Shown: in pieces, positions 22,336 through 33,100 of the stretch
Layout of the letters: each line of letters opens with the position of its first letter
Position numbering within the stretch: position 1 is the stretch's first letter
The notes under the pieces: model-generated
What the model saw: the letters and a program-made list of their open reading frames with translations, nothing else
What the model was told of the DNA's origin: nothing
The model's database searches: none
NCBI GenBank assembly: GCA_910574455.1
Contig: CAJSYZ010000007.1
Span: 1,178,001 to 1,242,000 of the forward strand
Source of the DNA: Trichaptum fuscoviolaceum
Taxonomy: Eukaryota; Basidiomycota; Agaricomycetes; Hymenochaetales; Trichaptaceae
DNA: 64,000 nt
Reading direction: 5' to 3'
Position numbers and translations under genes: made by a program

Positions 22336-22873
22336 TCAGTTGGTGATGGTGAACTTCGGGCTGAAGTTGCCAGAATCGCCGAATACTAAGTGAGACAAGG
22401 TTAGATCCAAACAACGCTAGGAAACGCAGGCTACTCACAGACTATCTGATAGTTCTTAGCGGGTGTAACTTTCGGCACAGTGATCTCGTAGCGGCCGAGG
22501 AGAATGTCAAAGCCTTGGGCAAGAGGGTCATCTGTGGAATGACATCATGTCAAAGTGAGACCTCAGCTTGATTGGCCGGAAACTACTTACTGAGACCGCC
22601 AGTCTGGTTCTCGAACATCATTCCGTCTTGGGCAAAGACAATTATTCCTTTGCCGTTCGTAATGTTCTGGGGAGCGTCTGCAATGGACCACGTCACGTTA
22701 TGACGCGCACCAGCCTTCCACACTGTACCCGCGTGCGGGTAGGTGATAGGTGGCACAAAGACGTCGCGGGATTCAAGAGAGATAGGCGCAGCAGATACGA
22801 AGGCGAGCAGGCTGAAAATTAGAGCACCGAAGAAGAGTGAGAGTGCTGAGGAGAGCGACTTGGTGTGCATCAT
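22336..22873 (-). CDS. Small secreted Kre9/Knh1-like protein, copy A
   Basis: Starts MMHTKSLSSALSLFFGALIF, a signal peptide probably cleaved after FVSAAP. The mature part has the Kre9/Knh1 N-terminal-domain pattern: PITYPHAGTVWKAG, HNVTWSIAD, then DILLGRYEITVPKVTP, YQIVLFGDSGNFS and FTITN at the end. Three exons; the last join restores QIVLFGDSGN. Roughly 140 residues, so only the Kre9-like domain with no Ser/Thr tail or GPI signal. In yeast the family acts in beta-1,6-glucan assembly; for these short mushroom forms the role is unknown. First of three tandem copies and the most diverged. Confidence 0.75.
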
Positions 22874-24327
22874 TGTAGACGAGATGGTGTGTAGTGGTGT
22901 TCGAGAAGTCGTGAACGTAAAGTGATTCGTTACAAGGTCGTCAAACGAGGATGTAAGAGCAAGTGTTTGTTGTTAAAGTGGTTTATGGAAAGACAGAAGT
23001 CCGGTGGAGCAATGAAGAGAGGGGTACCTTTATATACAGATGAGCGAAGGTGAAACCGCACTAGGCTCAGGCCACTTCGTGCATGTGATGTGGACATTAC
23101 CGGCGAAGAAGGCCGGACTAGTCTTAGAAGAAGGCGATGAATCATGATAGAAGGATCCGCCGGGTTCTCTTCTCCCTGATCGTCAGATATCCTGTGTACC
23201 GTGACCCGACGCCATGCTGTGCGAGCTCTTCTAGCCCAGTCCTCGACTGTTCTGGAAAGCACACCCGCCCGCTTGTTCACTCTGCATTTCATAGCCCAGA
23301 GCTCGACTGCGTGCATGTTCTGTTTTCTCAGTAATCAGCATGGCTCGCATGCTGCGACATACGCGTAATGCACAGGAACTCACTTTCGCCTATGAATGAC
23401 ACGGTATTCCGAACACCGGCGTCAAACGGGCCCATCAAATCCATCATGGAGTTTCTTTCATTTTCTGACATTTTCCTTCACATTTTCCTTCGTCATCGGC
23501 GCCGAAATCCACGCAAAGCACACACTGCGGAGGTCGCGGCCTGCGGTCGGCGTGGTGCAGACTGTGCAGTGCAGTGCTCGAGGACCGAGACTTCGCCTCA
23601 TCAAAATGTTTCACTGGTTCCACGTTCTGCCACCGCTGCATTCTTTCTTAGTGTTGTATGTGTTGAAGACATATGTCATATGTTTCGCTCGCCTTCGAGT
23701 GAGATACTGGGACAAGAAGCCAGAGCCAGGAAGGTGATATGTGCGGCACTCAAGAGGCGAAGACTCAGGTGGAGGCTCGGAACATAGAATAACTTTGAAA
23801 GGCCGAAGTCCGAACCCGGCATTTCCCAATCTCTTAAAGTTCAAGTTGCCGAATTGCCGATTACTAACTCGATTCGCATGAAGTTAACACTCAGCATCTC
23901 GCCATGAAGACGAAGATCATCATTGCATAGCGTTGTGTGCGTGACATCACTTTGGCAAAAGAAGATAGTAATACTATATTACTTAAACCGTTTACAATGC
24001 TATAATCTCTTCGATTCAAAAGGAAAGTCTCTAGGATAGAGCCGCCGGTGTAAATCATAGTAAGAGTAGCCATTCACTCGTTATCAGGCCACGAAAGTAC
24101 TTGTCAGTAAATCGTGTCCCTTGTACATAAATCCTCTCCTAATTTTACAATGTCTATGTGCCATTGAAACATTCGTCTTTTAAAGTCCGTGAACGATACA
24201 AAGGGTAAATTTTCCGAAAGTCCAGGTTCTGGAGTCTTCATTACTGCCATAAAATCAGTCGTCTACATTACGAATTTGCTTCCAGATGAATAAGCGGAAA
24301 GCAAAGTGAAAGGTGCACCCATTATCT
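22874..24327. other. Spacer between Kre9-like copies A and B
   Basis: Promoter of copy A near 22.9-23.1 kb. Overlapping frames between 23.1 and 23.8 kb have no consistent coding signal. A word found elsewhere in the window (AAAGTTCAAGTTGCCGAA) occurs near 23837. Confidence 0.4.
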
Positions 24328-24885
24328 TCAATCACTGATGGTGAAGTCCTGGCTGGTGTTACCGGAGTCTCCAAACACTGAGGGAATAAGTTATTTGAAA
24401 GGCGTAAGCTAGCGGTCGATGAGATTATAGGAGGAAGCATATGTACGTACAGACTATCTCGTAGTCATCGGCTGGAGTAACGTCAGGGACAGTTATCTCT
24501 ATGCTACCAAGAAGGATACTGAAGTTCGATGCAAGAGGGTCCTCTGAATGATTTGTATTAGAGTTCAAGCCCATCAGTTGCATACGGTGTTGGAGATGCA
24601 CGTACGGAATCCTCCTGGAGCATCGTCGAAGCGAGTTTGATTCTTGGCGAGGATGACCATGCCGATCGGATTTGAGAGCTGCTTTGGTGCGTTGGTAGTC
24701 GACCACGTCACGTTCTGCGTTGAGCCAATCTTCCACACTGTCCCAGTCACCGGGGACAAGATCGTCGGGTCAAAGACATCGCGCGGCGCCGGCTCGAGTG
24801 GTGCAGCAGATACGAGCCGCGCCGTGAGGCTGAAGAGCAGTCCAGAGAAGAAGAGCAGAACGACGTGGAGAGACTTGGGATACAT
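24328..24885 (-). CDS. Small secreted Kre9/Knh1-like protein, copy B
   Basis: Starts MYPKSLHVVLLFFSGLLF with a likely cleavage after LVSAAP. Domain pieces: DVFDPTILSPVTGTVWKIG, QNVTWSTTNAP, GMVILAKNQTRFDDAPGGF, then DPLASNFSILLGSIEITVP, DVTPADDYEIV and FGDSGN, ending FTISD. Three exons with the same intron positions as copies A and C (first exon 24885-24606). Closest to copy C. Function as for copy A. Confidence 0.75.
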
Positions 24886-26105
24886 CTTTTGGACGCTAGT
24901 AAGGACTGAGAATCGTAGGAGGAGTCGATACAATTTGTTGTCGAATTTAGAGAAGGAACGTCCAGTAATCGTTTCGGTGTACTGACCACGGGGAAGTAGC
25001 TAAAGGAGCATACCTGGCTTTTATATGGTATCGGCAAGTACCATGCTCCTACCGTGACCAAGTCTCTTCATAAACATGGTGAATCATGTGAGAATGTGAA
25101 TGTCCAGCAATAGTGGCTGTACTGAATCAAGATGACGAGAAGTTCTAAGAAGTGATCCCGGGCCGCCTCAATCAAGCAAGAGTCAAAATTAAGTGGCTTA
25201 CAGATAAAACAGAAAGTTCCGAGTCTCGGCCATGAATACCTCTACTTTCATTATGAGATCCGAGTGTTGTACAGCATATAACTGTCCATAATGCCCTTTT
25301 CCATCATTGTGAATGATTCCTGGTGGCATCTGGTTGTTCTCAAGGAGCTCCTATGCAGTGTGATTCGAAGACATGTCCAAGGCCAATATACGGCGAAATG
25401 GCGACATGAGAGAAAACTGAGGTAAGAATAGAGGTGCAGAGGTGGCTGATGGAAGAGAAATGAAACAAGTTGCCGACTCGGAGTCCGAGAGCGCAAATCT
25501 TGCCAAATGTTGATTTACCCACGCCGTCTGCATATAAACTTGAATTCCCTCCGAGTCAATGGTTGCCAATGGTAGAGCATTTCGTCCTTACTATCATTCC
25601 TGCATAGAGATGTGAGCACTTACCACTTTTCTGATCAGAAGTCGTAGTAATTGGAGGCCCCTCAGTAAGAGCCAGAGAAAGTTAAACTACTCGTCGCTTT
25701 TGCATAAACAATGATTAAGAATTTAACTGCCAGATAGATCAATATTGACCTAAATGAAATCATAATGCACACCAACAGGTAGACTACTAGTATCAGAAGC
25801 AACATGTATTACTTTAGGCTGCCTAATACAAAAACAAAATAGCAATCACAGCGAAGCAGACGGTTAGAAACGTGAATGTCCTTGTAATTGTACAGTATTA
25901 GTTTGTTATTGAAATTTCTTTTTCATGTCCGTGAATGATGCAAGAAAATGTCCAAGAAGTCCGTGTTTCAGAGTCCTTATCAAAGTTAGGAAAGCGTTTG
26001 TCGCAAAGAGGTCGTCAGTGTCGTGAACATGCTTCAACTTGAAGAGAAACGAGGTGCTGAATGAACCAGTTCTAGAAACCTGTTGGCCCTCAGCGACTAG
26101 CTTCT
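24886..26105. other. Spacer between Kre9-like copies B and C
   Basis: Around 25330-25480 a stretch (words AGAGAAAACTGAGGTAA and TCAAGGAG) recurs at 27280-27410 upstream of copy C. The tandem duplication therefore included upstream DNA, and these stretches are remnants, not genes. Confidence 0.45.
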
Positions 26106-26664
26106 CTAATAGCTAATGGTGAAGTCCTGGCTAATGTTACCAGAGTCACCGAATACTGAAGAAAAGAAAAGAAAAAGTCGTAAAGGTATTAGTTAAAGAG
26201 CACATGAGCAAACGACAACTGTACGTACGGACTATCTCATAGTCATCGGCCGGAGTGACGTCCGGGACAGTGATTTCGATGGTACCAAGGCGGATGTCGA
26301 AGCCTGATGCAAGAGGATCCTCTGTTAGAATATCCAGTCAGTCTTCACATCGATTAGCTATATAAGCCGTTGAAAGCATGCACGTACGGAATCCGCCAGG
26401 GGCGTCGTTGAATCGGATCTGGCTCTTGGCAAGGATGACCATGCCTATACCGTTTGTGATATTGACAGGTTCGTCCGCGAGAGACCACGTCACGTTCTGC
26501 TTGGTGCCAATCGTCCACACCGTGCCCGTGACCGGGGATGTGATCGTTGGGTCCCATACATCACGCGGCGTCAGCACAATAGGCCCGGCGGACGCGAACT
26601 GGGTGAGGCTGACAAGCAGCCCGAAGACAAAGAGTATAGCAGTGGAGAGAGACTTGGAGTACAT
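26106..26664 (-). CDS. Small secreted Kre9/Knh1-like protein, copy C
   Basis: Three exons (26664-26388, 26321-26229, 26155-26106) give 139 residues. Signal peptide MYSKSLSTAILFVFGLLVSL with cleavage near FASAGP. Domain: DVWDPTITSPVTGTVWTIG, KQNVTWSLAD, GMVILAKSQIRFNDAPGGF, DPLASGFDIRLGTIEITVP, DVTPADDYEIV, FGDSGN, ending FTISY. Intron donors GTACGTGC and GTACGTAC match copy B. Two N-x-T sequons could be glycosylated. Function as for copy A. Confidence 0.78.
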
Positions 26665-27429
26665 GCTGGAAGTCGTGTGAGAGGTCGTACAAGAGATCGT
26701 AAGACTGATAGAGGGAAATGTCGTTTGTGTGTTTGATGCTGGCTACCACAGAGAAATGTGAAGCTTTTATACAATTTCGAGACCATCGCTTATAGCCAGA
26801 GAATATACTGCATGATTTGTAATGGAGGAGAAATAGCGGGTCGTCCCGAAAACTATGGACGGGCTGTATCTGGAAGATGGGAAAAGGTGAACGAGGATCC
26901 GCCGCATCAACGCGAGAAGTCAAAGATAGAGCACTTTCGCAAATCCAGAGCGCCCTCGGCCGTAGAGTGAGCTCATGGTATGCTATTCCAGATCAGCACA
27001 GCCTTCCGAATCAATGGCACACAAGCTCAGTTACATACACTCGTCGCGTATTAGCCAGACTTCCTGCTTCAGCCGACCTCATCTTACAGTCTTCCGACCA
27101 CACGCGACCCGGATACGTTCGAGTCAAAGCTGCAGCTCAGCCCAAATTCGAAATGGTCGATTTAATATGTTTCTTTTTATTTATTTCGGAGAATGGCCAA
27201 CCGAATGTTTAACCGTGGTTCTATACTTGCGAATCCTGTATAAACGTGTCCGAATTCTTGTGTTCTGATGTATCTGATAGGTATTCAAGGAGTTCACAGA
27301 TAGCCCGAATCGAAGACGAGATCAAGGTCAATGCACGCCGACGCGAGAGAAAACTGAGGTAATAATAGAGTACTAGCAGATGGTGGTGGTTGAGAAGAGA
27401 GAGAAGCCACATCAGGGAAACTTCCTTTT
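26665..27429. other. Upstream region of Kre9-like copy C
   Basis: Promoter of copy C, followed by the duplicated upstream remnant at about 27280-27410. No gene is called. Confidence 0.4.
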
Positions 27430-27826
27430 GCTTACGGCGACTGACGCGTCCTGACGCGTCCTGATTTGGCTGGCACCTGTCTGAAGGGTCGCTACTTCGT
27501 CTGAAAATACACTGATTGCCTTATCTCACTGAAATAAGGAGTGTTTCAGGATGCAAGCCGTCTCTCAGTGCATCAGAATGCAAGTCAGGATTTCAGTGCT
27601 CAAGTGTAATACATCAGGGATTGCTTACGGCGGCTGGCGCGTCCTGAAGCTTCCTTAAATGGGTTGAAGCGTTGTCATGCCTGCCTGAAGTGTTGCCTGG
27701 CTGCCTGATGGCCTTAAAACGGCGTTTCAGGACAAAACCAGTGCGTAAGGAGGGAAGCTGTACATCAGGTGGCAAGTCAGACTCAAGTGAGATTTACTAC
27801 TACTACCACTACTGTACTCAAGTGAA
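27430..27826. repeat. Word-repeat zone beside the chromovirus
   Basis: Non-coding. GCTTACGGCG followed by a CGCGTCCTGA word occurs twice (about 27433 and 27625), amid many CCTGA(A)G, CTCAAG and TTTCAG words. This style resembles the flanks at 2.6-3.0 kb and 63.2-63.6 kb and may be subterminal sequence of an older transposon into which the chromovirus inserted. Confidence 0.4.
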
Positions 27827-28644
27827 TGTCGAGATCCCGGGCTCCTTTTCGCATTTCCCGCACTTTCCCGCCAAGGATCCCGACATGAGCAGACAATCCC
27901 GCGGGGAGAATCCCGCCAGTGGATTCCCGGCGCGAAACCTCATTCCCGAATCGCACGATCCCATGCTCACGTGACTTATCCCGCACCACCGTCCCGGCAA
28001 CCATGCACGCATACACACACTCATTTACGACGACCCGCCACGGCACACGTACATTCACTTATCAACATACGCTCATTAGTCCGCTAGTACCTCAAGGTGA
28101 CGACCTGCAACAGTCTGGCATACCTAGTCGGGCTAGTCGCGGCCCCGGACCGGACGCTGACGTCCACGGACAGGCCGTAGCCATCTGGAGAGACGGGATA
28201 GACATGCCTAGCAGTGCGGTCGTAGCATGTATCGTTTGTAGTAGATAGGTGCGCATTGCGCAAGGACACTTAGCGTAGATTAACTATACAGTCTTTACGA
28301 AGTAGATAAATAGCTGTAGGCATCGTAAGGAGCACCCCACTTTTGACCTCTTGTGGAGTGCTTCCTTAGGTGCGATCTCTCTCTTTTCTCCTGTGTAGTT
28401 AGTTGCGCAATACTTACTTGTGGAGTGCTTCCTTAGGGATCCGCTTACTTGACGTTCAAAGCAGTGAAGAGTCCTAGCTGGCCTTGAGAATCCCGCGACG
28501 CGCCTGGATAGAATCCCGCGCGTTTCCCGCCTGAATTCCCACGCTCGTTCCCAGTCGCGAATCCAGATTCCCGAACGCGGGTTCTTGTCGCGAATTCCAG
28601 TTTCCCGAAACTGTTTCCCGCTACAATTCCCGACGGTCGTAACA
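27827..28644 (+). repeat. Element 1 left LTR
   Basis: TG...CA ends. Contains a TATA-like GATAAATAG (28304-28312) about 30 bp before the self-primer ACTTTTGACCT (28339-28349). The sequence TGGAGTGCTTCCTTAGG occurs twice (about 28354 and 28422). Dense in ATTCCCG/TTTCCCG words toward its end. Confidence 0.92.
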
Positions 28645-28646
28645 TT

Positions 28647-28657
28647 AGGTCAAAAGT
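28647..28657 (+). other. Element 1 self-primer binding site
   Basis: AGGTCAAAAGT, two bases (TT) inside the left LTR. It is exactly complementary to ACTTTTGACCT at 28339-28349 in the LTR, where the transcript should start. In Tf1 of fission yeast an 11-base 5' end of the RNA folds back and primes reverse transcription in the same way. Confidence 0.8.
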
Positions 28658-28733
28658 CCTGGCTCACCGCCGCTCGGACTCGACACCCTCACGCTCTTTA
28701 CTTCTACCCCCGCACCCGTACCGCCGACCAGCG

Positions 28734-29942
28734 ATGTCGTCCCACCAGGAATGGGGAGGACTCGCCGATACCTTCGCTTTCCCGTCCCCGAGCTCCTCGA
28801 TGGAGGAAGACAAACTCCAGCCCATCCTTGATCGCCTCGACACCCTCGAAAAACGCTACTCCAAGCTAGTCAACGAACACAATCAGGTTCAGAACACCGT
28901 CGCCCAGCTCAAGCACGCCAACCGGGCGTTAGAAGCCCAAATCGCAAGCCAGCCCGCCTCCCCGTCTGGGGGTGGAGCAGGGCTCAAGATGAAGCTTCCC
29001 GACACCTTCGAAGGCGAACGAGCCAAGCTGGAAAACTGGATTCACCAGATTAAGCTCTACCTGTTCGGACAACATCCGGGGCTGGACGAAACCCGCAAGG
29101 TCGCATTCGCCCTGATGCTACTGCGGGGACCGGCGCAAGACTGGGCACGACCCATTCTAGATCGACTCCAGGACATCCCGACACCGCCAGAAGCCGCCAG
29201 CCTGGAGGCCCTGTTCACCGCCCTTCGCGCCTCTTACGGGGAAATCGATGCAGACAAAGCCGCAGCCGACAAGCTGATGCGCCTACGCCAGACAGGAACG
29301 GTCGCCGAGTTTGCGTCGCAATTCCGTGCCCTCCAAGCCCTCACCGGGTGGCCCAAGGACGCAACGACGGACGTCATCTACCTCGACATGTTCCGGAAGG
29401 GACTCAAAGACCAGGTTCGCCAGCACATCGCCAGCACAGAGGCAAAGGATATGAAATTCGATGCCTACGTCAATTGGGTTTCCGAGACGGACGAGAAGCT
29501 AAGGCTCGCACACGCCTATGGACCAGTATCAAAGCCAGCGGCTACGCCCCGAAGCAATCCCGGCACCACTAGTTCAGCTCCGCGTACGATCCCGACTGCG
29601 GGTGCAAGCTCGACGAAGGATCCCAACGCAATGGAGATTGACAGGGTGCGCCGGGAGCGCAGGAGTAAGGGACTATGCTACTACTGCGGAGAGAAAGACC
29701 ATTTGGTGAGCGATTGCCCAACGCGACCGCCATCCCGAAACCTAAAGGCTACGAAATCCACGTCCCCGTCGAGCCCATCGCCCCCCGCGCTCCAGTCGTT
29801 CGAAGAAACGCTCAAACGTATGGCGGAACAGTACGTCCAGAATGTGCAGCAGTCCGTGCTACAGAACGCATTCGCCGCCATGACGCCCGCCGCCAAGAAC
29901 GTTCACAATCCCGAAGCCCCGCCCCCAGCGGATTTTCAGTAG
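28734..29942 (+). CDS. gag: Element 1 gag (capsid-nucleocapsid) protein
   Basis: 402 residues, starting MSSHQEWGG. A coiled-coil segment (residues about 25-65) precedes the capsid-like region with KLENWIHQIKLYLFG, LLRGPAQDWARP and LRQTGTVAEFASQFRAL. A CCHC zinc knuckle, CYYCGEKDHLVSDC, lies near residues 312-325. It packages the element RNA. The stop is TAG at 29940. A slippery-like GGATTTT at 29930-29936 just before it could shift ribosomes by -1 into the frame that continues FSVGSYCSVAPY, matching FLSGSRRAVVPP in element 2. Confidence 0.9.
   Translation: MSSHQEWGGLADTFAFPSPSSSMEEDKLQPILDRLDTLEKRYSKLVNEHNQVQNTVAQLKHANRALEAQIASQPASPSGGGAGLKMKLPDTFEGERAKLENWIHQIKLYLFGQHPGLDETRKVAFALMLLRGPAQDWARPILDRLQDIPTPPEAASLEALFTALRASYGEIDADKAAADKLMRLRQTGTVAEFASQFRALQALTGWPKDATTDVIYLDMFRKGLKDQVRQHIASTEAKDMKFDAYVNWVSETDEKLRLAHAYGPVSKPAATPRSNPGTTSSAPRTIPTAGASSTKDPNAMEIDRVRRERRSKGLCYYCGEKDHLVSDCPTRPPSRNLKATKSTSPSSPSPPALQSFEETLKRMAEQYVQNVQQSVLQNAFAAMTPAAKNVHNPEAPPPADFQ
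29930..29936 (+). promoter_or_regulatory. Candidate -1 frameshift site, element 1
   Basis: G GAT TTT, two codons before the gag stop. The -1 frame is open to 30085 and resembles the start of pol in element 2. Only the second triplet of the heptamer fits the classical X XXY YYZ rule fully, so it is weaker than the element 2 site. Confidence 0.45.
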
Positions 29943-30116
29943 GGTCGTATTGCTCAGTCGCGCCCTATACGACCCAACCGCCCTTGTGGCCGAAGAACTC
30001 TCTTAATAATGGTCCCTTGTATTTAACCATCTCTACAATAGACCGTCGTCTTAGACGACATTTGAAGTTTCCCGGTACAGGTTAGCGACGGAAAAACGGA
30101 TGCCTTAGCCACAGTA

Positions 30117-33100
30117 ATGTTAGACAGCGGTGCGTCGGGAACTTTCATAAATTCCCGCTACGTTTCGCGACACGGACTCCAGACCCGGGACTTGGTAATC
30201 CCGATACTTTTGCGCAACACGGACAATTCCCCGAACGCGATTGGACGCATCACCAAGGAAGTAGTCCTCCACGTCGAGATGAAGGGACACTTAGAACAGT
30301 TGACCATGGCCGTCGCGGATATTGGAGACGACGATATTATCATGGGGATCGACTGGTTGCGGCACCATAACCCAACCATTGATTGGACCAACGATGTGGT
30401 CGATCTCAACCGCTGCCCGCCTCAGTGTGACAACCAGCAACGCCTGGTCCCGCTTCCCCGCCTCGCCATAGCAGAAGAAGTCGAGACCCCCTGGGGGCCC
30501 GACAGGACCCAGGCCGAATGGGAAGCTGTCCCACCAGGATTTCGGTACTCAGAAAAATATTGGGACCAGTACCACGACGCTGAATCCTACTTCGTCACGA
30601 CGGACGACCATTTTGCGTACAAAATTGCCGCCTCGTACACCCACTCCCAGGCCATCGCTGAGAAGTCAGCAGTGAAGGAAGGCGAGAAAACCTTCGAGGA
30701 ACTAGTTCCCCCCGAATTTCGTGAGTTTGCCGACGTTTTCTCGAAAGTTGAATCCGAAAGGCTTCCACTGCGCAAGCCGTATGATCACGCCATAGATTTA
30801 GAACCCGGGAAGGTTCCCCCGTACAGCAAAATCTATCCGTTGGCCCCGGCCGAACGCGACGCCCTTCGCGAATTCGTTGACGAAAACCTGCGCAAAGGGT
30901 ACATACGACCTTCGAAATCCCCTGCAGCGGCTCCCGTCTTCTTTATCAAGAAAAAGGACGGAACCTTGCGCATGGTAGTCGATTACCAACGACTGAACGA
31001 TATCACGGTCAAGAATCGATACCCGCTTCCCCTCACGATGGAACTCGTAGACGCACTGCAAAAGGCGAAGGTTTTCACGACGTTAGATTTGCGATGGGGC
31101 TACCACAACGTGCGACTGAAGCAAGGCGACGAGTGGAAGGCCGCATTTCGGACTCAGGCAGGACATTTCGAACCAACGGTGATGACATTCGGGCTCACGA
31201 ATGCCCCGGCGACCTTCCAGCATATGATGAACGATATCTTCAAAGATCTCATTGGAGTATACGTGATCATCTATCTTGACGACTTGCTAATCTTTTCCGA
31301 AGATGAATCGCAGCACGAGGAACACGTACGGGAAGTCCTTAAGCGGCTGCGCGAAAACGACTTGTTCTGTAAACCCGAAAAGTGCAAATTCAAACAGACT
31401 TCCGTCGAGTATCTCGGGATGATTATTTCGCAGGGAAAGGTGGCGATGGATCCCGCCAAGGTACAGGCGGTCCTCGACTGGCCTACCCCGAAAAAGGTGA
31501 AAGACATTCAAGCCTTCCTCGGGTTCGCGAATTTCTATCGACGCTTCATTCGGGATTTCTCGCACATCGTCAAACCGCTCACGACGCTGCTGAAGAAGGA
31601 CGTTCGCTGGGCCTGGACAGAAAACCAGCAGTTCGCTTTCGACTATCTCAAGCGCATGTTCACGACCGCCCCCGTCCTGATGATGCCAGACATGTCGCGA
31701 CAATTCATCGTGGAATGCGACGCCTCTGATTTCGCGACCGGCGCGGTCTTGTCCCAGGAAGGCGACGACGGGCTGATACATCCGGTCGCCTTTTTCTCGA
31801 AATCCCTCAACGATGCGGAACGCAACTACGAGATTTATGACAAGGAGCTACTCGCGATTATTAGAGCTCTTGACGAGTGGCGACATTATCTCGAAGGTGC
31901 GAGTCATAAACTCGATATCGTGTCTGACCACAAGAATCTGCTATATTTCTCTGAATCCCGAACGCTGACGCGACGCCAAGCCCGGTGGAGTCTGTTCCTC
32001 ACCCGCTTCGATTTTACGATTCGCCATCACCCAGGGCGACTCGGGGGCAAACCCGACGCCATGTCACGACGCGTCGATCTTCAACCAGAAGGCGAAGACA
32101 ACACGGGACGGACTCTCTTGACCCCCGAAATGTTTCGACTAAAGGCAATTTGTCGGGGAATGACGCAGGTACACGGGGATCAGGCCCTCCTACGACGCAT
32201 TCGTAAGTCAGATCAATATGAAGACGAACTGGTGGACGCGATCGAGCTGGTCAAGTCCAAGGCGCCTCGAGTCCTGACCAAGGAACTTGAGGACTGGAGC
32301 ACCGAGGAAGGCCTCATCCTGTACCAGGGTAAGGTTTACGTCCCGAAAGACGAGACCATTCGCCGGGATGTGGTGAAGACTTACCACGACAGTCTCCCCG
32401 CCGGACATCCTGGACGTTGGAAAACGTTTGAGATGGTAAGCCGCAACTACTGGTGGCCTGGGATGTCTAACTTCGTAGAACGATACGTTTCGGGATGCGA
32501 TACCTGCGCACGCACGAAGAACCGATCCCAACGCCCGGTAGGACTCCTGCAACCGAACGAAATCCCGCAGGGCCCCTGGCAGGCGATTTCGTGCGATTTC
32601 ATCACCCAGCTCCCCCGATCTGAGGATTACGACGCAATTTTCGTGGTGGTCGACCGTCTCACCAAGCAAGCGCATTTTATCCCGACCACGTCTGACATTG
32701 ATGCACCGGAAACTGCGGAACTATTCCTGCAGCACGTCTGGAAGCTGCACGGAACCCCCCGCCAGATCATATCCGACCAAGGACCACAGTTTGTCGCGCA
32801 GTTCATGAAAGCCCTTTTTTCCCGACTCGGTATCAAGGGTACCACGTCGACTGCGTATCACCCGCAGACGGATGGGCAAACCGAAAGGGTAAACCAAGAG
32901 CTGGAACAATATTTACGGGCTTTCATAGATACACGACAAGAAAACTGGGCCGGATTACTCCCAATGGCAGAATTCGCGCACAACACGAAAGCGCACGCGG
33001 CAACACGACAATCCCCGTTCGCGCTTGTCTACGGCTACAATCCCGAATTCACGATTGCCCCGAGCGACGGCCTGTCCACGGTCCCCGCCGCGGACGCACG

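Noticed and set aside
23368..23787. Overlapping 139- and 113-codon frames
   Set aside because: Two frames compete with no motif, splice support or homology to the neighbouring Kre9-like genes.
27919..28248. 109-codon frame repeated at 33808-34137
   Set aside because: Part of the element 1 LTR in both places; no independent coding evidence.
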